From the NCBI GenBank assembly GCA_001972305.1, contig BDDD01003364.1:1-64000 (forward strand): 64,000 nt of DNA. The letters run 5' to 3'. The DNA comes from Cephalotus follicularis. Taxonomy: Eukaryota; Streptophyta; Magnoliopsida; Oxalidales; Cephalotaceae. Shown here in pieces: positions 11,736 through 23,922 of this stretch; within the stretch, counting starts at the first letter, position 1; each line of letters starts with the position of its first letter. Below the pieces are notes generated by a model that ran no database searches, was not told the origin of the DNA, and saw only the letters and a program-made list of their open reading frames with translations. The position numbers were made by a program, and so were the translations under genes.

Positions 11736-12118
11736 GCGAAAGACTATACTATATGCCATGCGATGCAACAATGTGACGATATGCCATGCATGCAACATGG
11801 TAGCAGTATGCTATGCATGTAACCAATATAACCATCAAATCGTATGCCATGTAGTAAACAATATATCCATATGCCATGTAATGTCATGTACATGAATGAC
11901 AATTGCGGACAACTTCAATATACCAACCGTCCCTAAGAGGGGGTATACTTAGCTAGTCCTAATCACATCAAAGGCCATAGGCCTGCAGACAATCCATATC
12001 AATCCATAATCATACCATGTGTCAAACAATCCATAAGGTCTATCCCACTATCTACGCACTCTCGGTGTCATAGACATATGGGGTAGAGATAACACTAACC
12101 ACACCGTCCATACCATAG

Positions 12119-12230
12119 GGCTTGCCCTCAATGGTCCCAGCCCTTACCATCCATAAGGCTTGTCCACGATGGTCCCATCCTATACCATTCGGCTTGTCCA
12201 CAATGGTCCCAGCCGATACCATCCATATTT
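12119..12230. repeat. About three 40-bp tandem units in LTR F
   Basis: Each unit contains a gcttg(t/c)cc start, caatggtccca or a close variant, and a taccat(c/t)c end. Units start near 12119, 12157 and 12191. Confidence 0.55.
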
Positions 12231-12419
12231 CGTCAATTCCATAAGATGTGGTTTGACACTCATAAACCCCATGATGGAGATGAAGATTATGAATGGGTTA
12301 TCTCATTTTTTCTCATATAGTACACTCAATCAATCCATACGATAGCCATAATTCATAACCATATACCCATTCGAAAGATAGAGACATTTTATAAAGGATC
12401 ACATAGGATCCACATCCGT

Positions 12420-12680
12420 CAAAACCATTTATAACCATTTCCATAACCATAACCATTTTCCATGAACCATTTGCCATTTCCATAAACCATTTCCATTTCC
12501 ATAAACCATTTCCATTTTCTTGGTCCCTATCGGAGTTGTAAAACAATGGAGAGGTAGTTCAACTAGGATATCCGCGTCCAGACATCCCAATCGAGCCATC
12601 CTAACCATCCACCAAAAACCATTTCGAAAACCATTGAAAACTATTTTGATATCCATTTGAGAACCATTTCGATATCCAAT
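12420..12680. repeat. ccattt/accat repeat array in LTR F
   Basis: Words such as aaccatttccat and aaaccatttcc recur through this stretch. Both strands are low in complexity. It differs from the neighbouring arrays in word choice. Confidence 0.5.
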
Positions 12681-12824
12681 TGAAAATTGGTTTGGAAATT
12701 AAAAGTACTAAAAGAGGATTTCCATAGGCTACAAGGCCTTAGGGAAGCTTCCTATGGAATCCTTTTGAAGACAAAACCATTTTGAATTGAAAACCATATA
12801 AAACAGTGTGTTTGGGCTAAACAA

Positions 12825-12922
12825 GGTATTAAGCGTCGACTAGTTTAGTTTAAAAGCGTAAAGTGTCGACTATTCAGTTTAACACACAAAAGCGTTGACA
12901 GTTAAGAAGAAAGCGTCGACGG
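12825..12922 (-). repeat. AAGCGTCGAC word cluster in LTR F
   Basis: Four copies occur within 100 bases: aagcgtcgactag, aagtgtcgactat, aagcgttgacag and aagcgtcgacgg. The differences are mostly C/T, as expected from decay at CpG. The offset from the LTR start (on the - strand) is about 1.3-1.4 kb. Confidence 0.65.
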
Positions 12923-13544
12923 TTTTGGCAGAAATATTTTTTTGTAAAACAGTTCGTAATTCAGTGAAAACCATGTCTGAAACCCGTTCAAAGCCCCTTT
13001 TTAAGATTCATCCCATAGCCCATGAATTGAGAAAAGGCAAGAACTCATCTCATCTCAAATCAATATCTAACCCTTATACAATATGCCATATGCAATATAC
13101 ACATCCATCCGTATTCTCGTATATATATATATATACAATCATGCATCCATACAATTACAATACGTACACATATCAATCCATATAACCATTTAGAATGCAT
13201 GAATGCAAGTAAAACAGTGAAACCTAATCTAGTGATCTACCATTCGTATACTACCGTCCCATCCAGGCGTATATGAATGGGATCAAGGCAACAACCATCT
13301 GAGCACGTACCATCGGAACATATGTATACCTACTTGTTAACAGTTGAGCTTGCGAGTCGGGAGGACTTGCAGCAGAACCCATGAACTGCCACCTCCTCTA
13401 AGCTTCACTCGTTGTCACGAGCACATCTCCATCATGTGTCAACAGAGTACTCTTTCTCTCCTTGTATCGCTGCAATAACAATCACACATTCCGTGACGAT
13501 CTACACATTGATAACCATGACTCATCGTGAATCACGTAGTCACA

Positions 13545-13850
13545 GCCGACAGTGAGTCAACTCACATCGGACATCCACAATTCTGGCCACTTCACAAAAG
13601 TGTCACAAAACAGTCGGCTTAAGGTGTCTCCACCTGTAACTGGCCATGAATCGGCGCCGAAACGCCCAGTCACGGCCGACAGTGAGTTCGACTCACTGAG
13701 TCAACTCTCCGATCAACCATAACTTCTGTCACCACCCGAAATTGCCACAGAATCATCAGGTCAACACACCACTACCTTAAACCGGCCAAGACTCGAAGCT
13801 AAACGCGCGGTCAAAGGCGGCAGCGAGTTAGGTTCGCTGAGTCGACTTGG
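13545..13850 (-). repeat. gccgaca/gtgagtcaactcac cluster in LTR F
   Basis: Repeated words are gccgacagtgagt (twice), gtcaactcac, ttcgactcactgagtcaact and gctgagtcgactt. Several are near-palindromes around GAGTCGACTC. The offset from the LTR start is about 0.4-0.7 kb. Confidence 0.6.
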
Positions 13851-15413
13851 CAGCTCAAATCCAGCGGATTCCGACTGAATGGCGCCAAACCAGCCACTGA
13901 AATAGGTGTAGCCGGCCTCCTAGGTGAAGATCAGACCTTCCCGCGATGCTAACCGGCGATGGAACGCACGGCAGCGGCATGACAGTGGCGCCAGTGACGA
14001 GGAGAAGAAGGAAATGAAAAGAGAAGGGGAAGGAGGTTATCGATCAGTGGTGGATGACCCATGGTGCGCCATCTCCTCTGGTGACGGCCGCTTGCTCGTC
14101 GGCGTCAAGCTCTCTCTCCCGCAGTGTCTTCTCTCTCTCGCCTCTCATCTCTCCCTCTTTCTATCTGTGAAGCGCCTGGCGCCAGGTGCTATTCTCTCTT
14201 TTTTTAAAATATATANTATCCGGGACATTACATCATCCATTCACTAAATGACATGTGCCTCACACACGTCAACATGTTCCAAAATGAGATGGGACCCGAA
14301 AGCCCGATTGGATCCCGGTACGACTATAAATTTCCCAGAACATCCCGAGAGCTCTGGTACGACCACTCTAATAGTTCCCAACTATCAGAATGACCCTGGT
14401 ATGATTCCCATCATCCCTCGGATCCATGGAATTACCCATGTCTATAAGTCGATATCCGGTTAACCAGTACTTTATCCAGTGAACGGCATATGTGTCATGT
14501 ATCCTATGTCATACTTGGCTCCGATCGTGACCTAAGGTTCGGAATAATGTCATCCCTAGGTAAAGTCGCGATAACTATAAATTCATGCACGCATTGAGAC
14601 TATTGGCAACTTCCCCAGAAAACCCTATTCCAGTCTGTCGATACCTGATCAGGGTTTTAAGTCTACAACGGACATAAATAATATAGAGCCGATCACCCTT
14701 ATACAGGTGTGACGATCCCATATTGCGCACTCGCCCATACATCTCAATGAAGCTCCCACAAGGCCCAAAGACAACCCGTTTGCTAGTACGTGGCTAGTGC
14801 TGGGGAAGGCAGAAATCAAAACCTAGTAGTTACAACACAATGCATGCCGGCCGCTCAGGTCTAAGGACACATCGTAGCTCACGAATGGTCTACTAGTCAC
14901 CATAGACTAAACACTACCGTGACTATAGGAATCCTATTGACACAGGCATAACTTTCCAAATAGGTTTCCTATGGTGGGTCTGTTCAGTCTCATGCTACCT
15001 AGCACGAACCCCGCATCAGCTTTAGGGTAAACCCAAATGGCAATGAGAGGATCCATCCTCCACTAAACTCGGGAGCAAGCATAATACGGCAAGTCTTTAC
15101 AGTTCATCAATAGCCCTAATAAAGTGAACCTATGACCTGAAATGTTTTGTCATAAGGGAGTAAGGATCTCATTCTCATAACCTCTCAAGTATGAGATCCA
15201 ATCCTTTTATCGACAGGGCACTATATGTGTACTCGGATGACATGGTGATCACCTGATCCATTTAAGATGGTTTGGGATATACATATAGCGGGTTACCATT
15301 TACTATAGAAATATCCACATAAACATGAAAAAAGAATTTAGATTGTATAAATGGACAGTGTATATACAAGCATAAAGCCATCTTGTGGCATGTAGGGACA
15401 CCCCACTCTAACA

Positions 15414-15660
15414 ATCTCCCACTTGGCCCTCAAGCCATGAAGACCTATAGCCTAAGCCCATCTTACTTTCACTGTCACTCGAGTACTACAGTGCTAAGGG
15501 TTTTGGTCAATGGGTCTACTAGGTTTTCCTCCATGGCAACTCTCTCTACAAAGTAACGTATCCTCTAAGTATGATCTCCTTGATCAAGTGATACCGTCCC
15601 TGTATATACATGGAGCAGTGCTGAGACTTGGGTTCTGTGTCTTTGTTCAAAAGCTCCATC
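15414..15660 (-). pseudogene. Large copia element: RNase H tail and 3' end of pol
   Basis: On the - strand, 15660 to about 15560 encodes a decayed form of the RNase H C-terminus, including a YHLIKE-like segment after a position where the family has KHI. The tract aagtgggagattg just before the 3' LTR serves as polypurine tract. The reading continues at 18465 across inserted LTR G. Confidence 0.6.
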
Positions 15661-18464
15661 TATCACGCCACGAACCATGGGTTGGGCCCCACAACTCGAC
15701 ACCTGGCAATCCGTACAATCATCATCATCATCATAAAAATTTAAAACTTAAATAAATCATAAACATAATCCTTTATTTAATGTGTGGATATACAGACCCA
15801 GTTCGAAACAATTAAAAATACACTGCTACAACCAGCAGATAAAATAAAATAATACATAATTCATTCTTGAGAATCCAATCATAAAGCGCACTGCTAAGGA
15901 GGAGGAGCTTACTTCACCAGTTTCAGCAGACCAGGCGGTTCACCCTTTGCTCACCTGCTCTGGCGGTTCACCCTTTGGATCACCAGATCTGGCAAAATTC
16001 ACCTTTAGGTTCACCATTGGTAGATTCGCCCGAGATCACCTGCCTCGCGGTATTCACCCCTTGGGTTCACCTGCTCGGCAGAATTCTCTCCTGTTGAGCT
16101 CACCTGCCAAGGACCATCCTTATGTTTCCTTTCCTATGTCCATTCCATTTATCATAATCGTTTCCTTTTCTTTAATATGTCCTGGGCATAAAGGAGTGCA
16201 TGGTGTCTTCCCATGCACAAGGCTACGTCCCAGCGCATGCATGGCGCATGCAGAGCAATATCCACTTCATAAACGCATGCCAGGGACCGTGCAAGCACAT
16301 ACTATATTTCCTTTTTCTCCACGGGCATATGAAAGACCATGATTTGCTACTTCTGCGCATGCCAGGGTAACTTATCACCTATTCATGTACCAGGGGACAT
16401 AGGCAGGCTAGGTATTGTTGGAGCATGCACACACACGGACGCATGCAGGCATGCCCCTTCTTCTTGGTGCACGCTAAGGGTGCAGGGCAGAGGAGAGCTT
16501 GGCGCGTACCAGTGCATGGCACTCCACCTCTGGCCTAAGGTACCCCTGGTGCATCACGTCAACACCCCTGGCACACAACAGACCAGGGGATGTATGCATG
16601 GTGCATGCAAAGTAATACTTGGCGCTCTGTACGTACTGAACCCATGTCTGGCGCATGCAAAGTGCATGACGTGCTCCTTGGCATCTCGGCACTTACCTGG
16701 GACGAGCCCAGTAGACATGGAAACTGTGGTGCACTAGTTGGGAGCATCCATGGATGCATGGGAAAGGAGACCGGGGTGCTTGTATGGCAGGGAAGAGCCA
16801 TGATGGCTCCTCTGGCATGGCACCATGGGTATGGTTCCTGGCCATCTCCATCTCGGGCGTATGGCTTCCCAGGCATGGCTCCTCTGGCTCTGTCACCTCA
16901 GGCACATATCCCCTGGTATTATCTCCTTAGGCACAATTCTTCCCTGGCGTGCTCTCCTCGGGTGCATACCTCCCCTGGCATCACCTCCACGACCGCAAGT
17001 CTTCCTAGGCATCCTCACTTCGGCAGCCCGTATCCTCTGGTTTGGCACCACAGTACCCCAGCACGGCTCCTCTGGCATGAACATCTCGGGCACATGGCTT
17101 CCCAGGCATTGGTCAAAGAGCTCGATACCATGGCAGCTCCGGCATGGATAGGGGAACTCAGCGCTACACCTCAGGCGCATCCTTGGTATACTGTCTAGCA
17201 CTTGCCACCCCCGGCACCATTGCAGGGGAGAGTTAAGCATCTCTTCACGGCACCATAGGCATGTGGCTCCTCAAGCATCACCAGGGAATAGCTTGGCTCA
17301 TGCCAGCAACGTGCAAGGCATGACAGGGAAGCTCTGGACCGCACCTCGGGCACATCTCCACTGTCATTCTTCCCAGGCGCATACGCAGTGCATCTTGGAT
17401 CCTCGGGCGATATGCATTTCATGCCTTGGACGCATGGTCTTTGCTCGTCGGCGATGAAGGGAGCTCAACGCCTGCCGGGGAGGGCGCGGCAAGTCGCCAT
17501 GCATGGACGCATGGCCAGGGGAGCTCAACTCCACCACGGCATATTCTACCGATGGCGTCCTCGTGCGAGACACACTGTTCGTACGTATAGAGACGCAAGC
17601 CAGGGACAAAACACACGTATCTTGTGCGCACCGGGGAGTAAGCCAAAGGTATGCAACAATGATGTGTAGGGTCACTTGACCAGGAGCACAATTGCGCACG
17701 TGTTTGTCCAAGTAGTAATCATATAATTTCTAATACTCACAATGGCTCACCATACACAGACAATAAGCACATAATCATGCCAGGCACAAAAAAATAATAA
17801 AATCAACCCCATAACAAACAGGCAACACACACAGCAATCACAAACACACACAGAAGCTGGTAGGCGCTCGGATATGAAGCAACCTACCTGGGGTAAGGTT
17901 GAAAACGGAGATGTTTTCTCCTCTCCTCTCAAATCCTGGCTTTCCTTAAAACTGGGGACTGCTACACTTCTAGCTAGCCAATTTCTTCCTCCTCACACAC
18001 CGCCTTACTCCCAGGGAAGGGGAATTTATACAAATGGGGGCTCCATGGACAGTGCCCCTCTTGTCCACACTCCCATTCTCTCTTTCTTTCCCAAATTCTC
18101 TGGAACGAATTATGAAGAAAATGGCTGAAAAGTGTGTCTCCCAAGTCCCACTTTCCTTTTATAATAGCCATTGAAAGAGTCTGGAACTTCCTAGACCAAA
18201 CTGACGGGTGAAGGGCCATTGCTGGGCTTAGGCCAGCCTCCTCTACTTGGGCCAAATTAATCTTTCCACATACAAGCCCAAAATTCCAATTATACCATTA
18301 AATCCGACCTAAGGAGAATAACATAATTCCTTTAGGCCAAGTTCACAAATTATGCTCTATTAAGGCCAAAATAAATACATCATGAAATTCGGGCCCAACC
18401 CAAAAGGCAGGAAAATAATTACAAATCCCAATAATAATTCTTTATAATATTTAGGGCTATTACA
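15661..18464 (-). mobile_element. Solo LTR G, gypsy type (2.8 kb)
   Basis: On the + strand it runs from tatcacgccacg to ggctattaca. Read on the - strand it starts TGTAATAGCCC and ends GGCGTGATA, where the last two bases have changed from the expected CA. The flanks ccatc (15656-15660) and ccacc (18465-18469) are a 4/5 target duplication inside copia RNase H. A tataaaagg at about 18155-18165 on the - strand is a plausible TATA box. There is no internal coding region, so it is a solo LTR related to element A. Confidence 0.78.
16180..17700 (-). repeat. GC-rich gcatgc/ctctggcatgg array in LTR G
   Basis: About 1.5 kb is made of words such as gcgcatgc, ctcctctggcatgg, tcccaggcatgg and ctcgggcata. 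Spacing is irregular. It produces open frames up to 202 codons on both strands, none with a domain. It parallels the array in the element A LTR in vocabulary, composition and position after the promoter. Confidence 0.6.
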
Positions 18465-19217
18465 CCACCATCGTCTTAGTACACCACAACTGGATGTGCG
18501 ATGGTTGGAACGACATAAAGTTCCACAATGAACTTCTGTTACCAACATCTAAGGTCAATACATATTCTGCTTACAACGTGGAGTTCGTAGTAGTTTCCTA
18601 CTTTGATCTCCTTTAGATAACAACACATGCACATAACTCGAAATGAACTTGTGATCATCCTGATCACTAGTTGAAACTAAAGTCTGAATGACTCTCCAAT
18701 CTTAATACACAATCTCCCCACATGTCAAGAAAGTATCCTGAGACCTCCTCAGGCACTTTATAAAAACCCTTGACAATTTCCCGATGCCTATCACCGAGAT
18801 TGGACTAAAAACGACTTGCCATTCACTAGGCAAATTTGATATCAGGGCCAGTACTAAGCATGGCATACATGACGTAGCCAAGGTCGGAAGCTTAAGGCTT
18901 CCCACCCATGTATGATCTCTGCCCAGTAATCTTTGAAGACATCCTCTTGGAGAGGTGAATTCCTTGGCCAATTGGTAGTAGGTCAAAAATGGAATTCTCT
19001 AGGCCATACCGTTTCAGTACCCTGCTAATGTACTGGCTTTGTGAGAGCTTGAACAACCTACTAGATCTTCTTGATCTTTATACACAATACGTAGGAAGCT
19101 TCTCCCAAATACTTAATGTATAAGTTCTTGTATTACTATACTATGACATACTTACATCATATCCAATGATCAGTATGTCATCCTCGTATAATGCCAAGAG
19201 TGTGAGTCCAGGGTTAT
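18465..19217 (-). pseudogene. Large copia element: reverse transcriptase end and RNase H
   Basis: On the - strand, 19217-19140 encodes LLALYEDDILIIG, the catalytic block of copia reverse transcriptase with Tyr-Glu-Asp-Asp where Tyr-Val-Asp-Asp is usual. Downstream, 19100-18700 retains the linker and 18600-18465 the RNase H segment ending in a VVVY block, which LTR G splits. Frameshifts and stops are frequent. Chromovirus B is inserted immediately upstream of the YEDD block. Confidence 0.7.
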
Positions 19218-22063
19218 TGTAATGACCCGTGTTAATTTTGGACAAATTAGCATTTGGGCCTTGAGAAAATTTTTCTTTTTCCTTGGGTTGGTTCAATTTG
19301 GGCTTGTGTTGGGTAAGACCCAATGTGGTAAGTTAAGAGATATTTTTTGGTATGTGGTCTTGGGACATGTGAAGTGTGTTGAGGAAGTTTGGCAGCTGAC
19401 ACTTTTGGCTGTGGCAGGTAAGGTTGCTTATTTTCTGTCAGTTCACGTTGAAGAAAGTGTTTTGCCTATGAGTTTTCTTCCTTTTTTCTTCGTTTTTCCT
19501 GAAGCGTGGTTCGTTGTCTGAGGTTTGGACGTTCTTGCTGCCTACGTGTTAGCAAGGTGAGTGTTCTCCTCGGCATGTTAGCGGTACAATGTTTCAACAG
19601 TAGAGTGACGGTATGTGAGGCGGAGGAAACACTTTGTTATGGTTCTTAGGCGTGTGAGTGTTCATGCATGTTCCTCAGAGATATGTTGATGGTTGTAGCT
19701 AAGTTGTTGTGTGTTGGTCTTGCAGAAGAAGATCCAAGCGCGGAGTCTACACATCAAGGAAGCTAATCAGAAGTTTTACCGTACTGTGAGTGGGATGTTT
19801 CCTTTCTATCAATTGATACTGAGAGTCTTGATGTTTAATATGCCTTTTTCCATGATATTATCTTTGACTAGGATCCTTTCTCCTATTGTCTTGTTGATTA
19901 TTGCACGTTGATACTGTTTGTCGAGCAATGATGCTCTATAGCTGGGTTGATGTGTTTTTCCCCTGTTGTCATAGTATTTCATGCTTCCTGATATCATTTG
20001 TTATTCTACGATACTAGTTACTGCTATACTCGGATATGTATGAGACTCATTATGGCTGATGGAGGAGTGGGCGTTCGACCCAATTCCATTAAAAAATCTC
20101 ATTGTCTATGATGGGCAGTTGGGTGTGACTATGCCCGTGTTCCATACCTGGATCTGCTCATTTCGTTTGTCTATGGCAAAATGTTGTGTGCGAGCACTCG
20201 ATGGATCCGCTACTTCTTCGGTCAGGCCATGATTGATTGCTCAAACACGAGATTGCTGGCCTGAGATTGTCTGAGTGGTGATTCGCTCACCTCTGGGTCG
20301 AAGTTCTCCTCTGTCTTTTCAACAAGGGTGGAGCTGAGTGGTGATTTGTGGGCCCCTTGGTTCATGTCACATTAGGTGATTTCTGATGAGACAGGACCCC
20401 CCTTGATTGAGGTTCATGTGATGTAGTACTTGGAATTACGTAATTTCCAACGAGGGAGGGCTTGCATGGCCCCTCGATCGAGGTTCATGTAGTTTGGTAC
20501 ACCAAATGTGTGATTACTGATGAAGGAGTGCTTGCGTAGCCCTTCCATCGATGTTCATATAGTGCTCTGGAAGTGGGTATCTATATGCGTATATGAGAGA
20601 TGTGTACAGACCTGTAGCCCATGACCTCGCTGATGTGGTTCCAGTAGAGTTGTTACTTATGATTGCCGAGGTGGTTCCGGCCTTGGAAATGTGTGAGTAT
20701 GATGTGTGTATGAATGTGTGGTATGTGTGCATGTGATTGATACAGTACCAGTAGTCCTATGATCATTTGTGATCCTCGGAGTCTTGATTATTGTAGATCC
20801 TCTGATGTATGGCTCCTCGACATATTATGAATCACTGCTGTTATTACTTTCTTTCGTTGAGATTAGTCATTGAGTGTTAGTCAGACGTTATTTCTCCTTG
20901 CTATCTTATATCCTTGATCTATGCATATTCACCTTTTTAATTATTTTATTGAGCAGTGTTATATGATGTGTCCTCGGTCCAGTTGGGCAAGGCACAAGTT
21001 GTTTGTCTAGCACCCCGTGGTGGTGGTATGCTCGGGAAGTTTCCTTGGTCTCACTACTAGTCAGTTGGACTAATCCCCTCTCATTTTTTGTGCGGAGGAA
21101 GCAGGGCTTCAGAGTTCTTGAGATCCACCAAGTGAAAGCGTGTTTTGGAAGATGTAGACGCTGGCGCAAGCACCTTAGGATGGCTCCTCGGCCATGTCCA
21201 ACCTTCATGTATTTTGGGGTATTTTTGAGGGTTTTTGTATAGATTCTTCTTGTTTTTTTTTTTGATATTTTTGAGCCCTGTAAACTTGATAACCTTTGAT
21301 GTATTTTCACCTATGGCTTTTGTGTTTCTTTTGCTTGTGGATGCTCGACATTTTGATGTTTATGCCTTGTGATGTATATGAGATCCTTGTGACGTTTTAT
21401 GATGTTGTTATGTTCCCCGTACCTGTAACCCCATGATGCCAGAGGACTCGACAAGTCCTGCTCGGCATAGGCTAGATCTCCTCGGTCTTTGGAAAACCCA
21501 ATCCCTAGGTGAAGGTAGGGTAGTCTTGGGAAACTTGTCCTCAGACATAAAGTGTCCTCGTACGTAAGGCATCCTCGGGCGTGGGTCACAGACGTTAAGT
21601 GATAGTTGACCTTTCCTTAGTTTTTTCCTGACCTCCTGACCCCCAACCAACAAAATTCCTTGAGATGTTTTGATGTCGGACCCCTCGCCGACCTTATGGG
21701 TGCTCGGGCGTTGTGTGGTCCCAGCCCCTTAGTGTTATTTGGGCTTTTGGGGGACCTCGAGTTGTTGTCCTCCGTAAGGCGTTTGTTCTCGGATCTTAGA
21801 GTTGATCTCAGGCTTAAGGCTTAGTCATACGTTGTCGTTTCCTTTGCTCGGGCATTGTTTTGTTTTAATGCCTTAGAGTACGTGGTCGTCTGGGGAGCTT
21901 GGACAGCTGTCCTCTGCGACGTGTTTGTACATCTGATCTCAGAGCTTAGAAGGTCAGGCTTTTGAGTTGGAGTTTTGGTGTTTGAGGTTGAGGATATGGG
22001 TGGTGGATCCTTCCTCCTAGCTCGGTCATCTCCCTGAGTGTTGTTTGGGAACAGGGCCTATCA
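19218..22063 (+). repeat. 5' LTR of chromovirus B (2846 bp)
   Basis: It begins tgtaatgacccg and aligns over its length with the 3' LTR at 32949-35765 at high similarity, with scattered substitutions and small indels. It includes about 30 bases after the start (near 19240-19265) that the 3' copy lacks. Confidence 0.92.
20340..20575 (+). repeat. Tandem units of roughly 85 bp in the B 5' LTR
   Basis: Three units share a core such as ggcccctcgatcgaggttcatgt followed by a 't(a/g)gt' segment and a gatgagg-like lead-in. Cores are near 20402, 20473 and 20538. Corresponding units are at about 34045-34265 in the 3' LTR. Confidence 0.6.
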
Positions 22064-22069
22064 GTTTTA

Positions 22070-22081
22070 TGGTATCAGAGA
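22070..22081 (+). other. Primer binding site of chromovirus B
   Basis: tggtatcagag lies six bases after the 5' LTR end. It is the tRNA-iMet type and matches the primer sites of A and D over its first 11 bases. Confidence 0.8.
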
Positions 22082-22156
22082 GACCGGTTTAGTTTCCCTT
22101 GTAATTTTCCTTGGAGACTTTTGGGGATATGCATTGCATGCATTTCATCCAGTATA

Positions 22157-23911
22157 TGTTGGAACCTTATGGCTATAAAACAAAATTCTAGATGCTTACA
22201 ATCTAAAATAATTGTGTATCATCTCAAGATAAACTAGTAAGAAGGTTTAATCCAGGATCATTTGTGCATGCATATACAGTTAGAAACAATATATATATAA
22301 TAGAAAGAGCTGGCTAAAAATACTCACAAAACGAAGCGGCTCCTTCTTTGATGTTTGGTGGTTCTAGCCTCCAAGTGCAGCAGGCCTCCAAGGTATCCAC
22401 ACCAAGCTTAACTTCTAACATCGATGCTTCACAAGCTACGCAACACTTACCTTTGGTTTTACTGTGTTTTGTTTGTTCTTAAAAAAAGAACAAAAAAAAA
22501 ACACGTTGAGAGAAAGAATAGGAGAAAAATGAAAATGACTGACAGCAATTGTCTTCTTTTCAAATGTGAGAAAAACGTTCCTTTTATTTCTGCTGCTAGA
22601 CAGAAAGTAAAAGCGTGTTTTCTTTAATTCACAATCTCCTATATATGTTAAGTATCTCACATAACATAAATAACCATTCTTTCCATAAAGAATAGTTTCT
22701 TTCCTTAATCACATCAAGGCTATTTAATCTCATTAAATATAATAATTAGAAAATAATATTCCAATTATTTTTCTCTCGTACGGTGTTGGAAATATCAGCC
22801 TGTATTGTATGTGACCCTATGGGTTCACTATTACGTTGGTCGTAGGATTAAATTGTGACACTCACAATTTCCAATTAAATATTTATTATCACATAATAAA
22901 TATTTTCTCGAACATTTTGAATTAAAACTCTTTGAATTATTTTCTTCCAAGATTAATTATCAATTTAATCTCAGGCATCCTACCGGTCGACATCGACATC
23001 TAGCAATGCATAAGGACCCCCAAGTAATATGAATTATCTGCGAACCACGATTTACAGGTACATGCACGTATTGTCCTTCCATTGACAATGCCCTGATTAA
23101 ATCTAGGGTACGGATTACGTCAGACCCCAATAATTTAATCTTTGGCCTCATGACTATCTTTCGTCAGCCCAAATAATATTAGAGGTGCCCCTCTAATATT
23201 CAACCAATGATAACACGCTCTTGATATCATGGCTAGCCTGGTCACACGCTTTATTGCTAACGAAAATCATCCTGAGCATAATCTTATTTTACTAGAAGTA
23301 ATGGATTCATTGTTGCCAGTTCACATGTCTCCATACATAAGCGTACTGTGTCGAACTAATGCCTGTATGCACTTCATTGAAAATGTATTTAAGCATCATC
23401 AAAATACAACACCCTATGCAGAAGACATCCAGTGACGGCTCATGTCCAAGGACCACATGCACTGCTGTAAAAATAGACTTATGTCTGACATGTAAGTAAA
23501 ACTCCATACAAAAATTCTATCAACAGTTACCTTCAGTGAACTCATCAATAAATTAACGAGCACCCACGTAGTTTTCATAGCATCAATCGTGCTAGTGGTG
23601 TGAGATCAGTGACCCTCTGCTTACCGATCTGACAGTAGTGCTAGTCTATCCGGATTGATCATGCCCAGAGTGTCAATCCTATGACCAGGAAGATTTGAAA
23701 TAAAGTATAACGAGATTCCAATTCTCACATCATGATCTCATCATGAACTTGGTTCTCTAAATTTATTCCAAGACATTCATTTACCATTTAATCATGAATT
23801 AAAGAAATGAACTCACAACCAATGATATAATATAAACATCTTTATTGAATTTATACACAAGATAGAGTATATACAAGCTCAGCACTGGCTTGCAGGACTT
23901 TATCTCTAACA
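22157..23911 (-). mobile_element. Solo copia-type LTR (1755 bp)
   Basis: It begins tgttggaacctt and ends atctctaaca, with a perfect 5-bp duplication gtata (22152-22156 and 23912-23916). Read on the - strand it starts TGTTAGAG, like the large copia LTR. It contains no coding sequence, so it is the remnant of a copia element that recombined out of the leader of chromovirus B. Confidence 0.88.
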
Positions 23912-23922
23912 GTATATTAGTT

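Larger units (their letters stand above)
10443..14232 (-). mobile_element. Solo LTR F, gypsy type (3.8 kb)
   Basis: On the + strand it begins tgtcacgcccc and ends gggacattaca, with a perfect 5-bp duplication tcatc (10438-10442 and 14233-14237). The interrupted LTR is contiguous in the other copy near 41820, which proves the insertion. Read on the - strand it has the TGTAAT...GTGACA ends of the gypsy LTRs here and shares the hairpin of element A. There is no internal coding sequence. It contains several distinct short-repeat arrays. The sequence has one unresolved base at 14216. Confidence 0.88.
8976..15413 (-). repeat. 3' LTR of the large copia element, split by LTR F
   Basis: Segments 8976-10442 and 14233-15413 align with the uninterrupted 5' LTR at 40368-43001. 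For example, ggcatatagggtttagggtgac occurs in both near the left end and gggacaccccactctaac in both at the right end. Net length is about 2.65 kb. The left end reads tgtcgaaaatt where the other copy has tgttggaaatt. Confidence 0.88.

Noticed and set aside
13924-14247. 107-codon frame in LTR F
   Set aside because: It contains the ambiguous base, crosses the LTR boundary and target duplication, and has no domain.
16590-17198. 202-codon open frame on the + strand
   Set aside because: It lies within the gcatgc-rich array of LTR G, with overlapping frames on the other strand; its repetitive peptide has no family resemblance.
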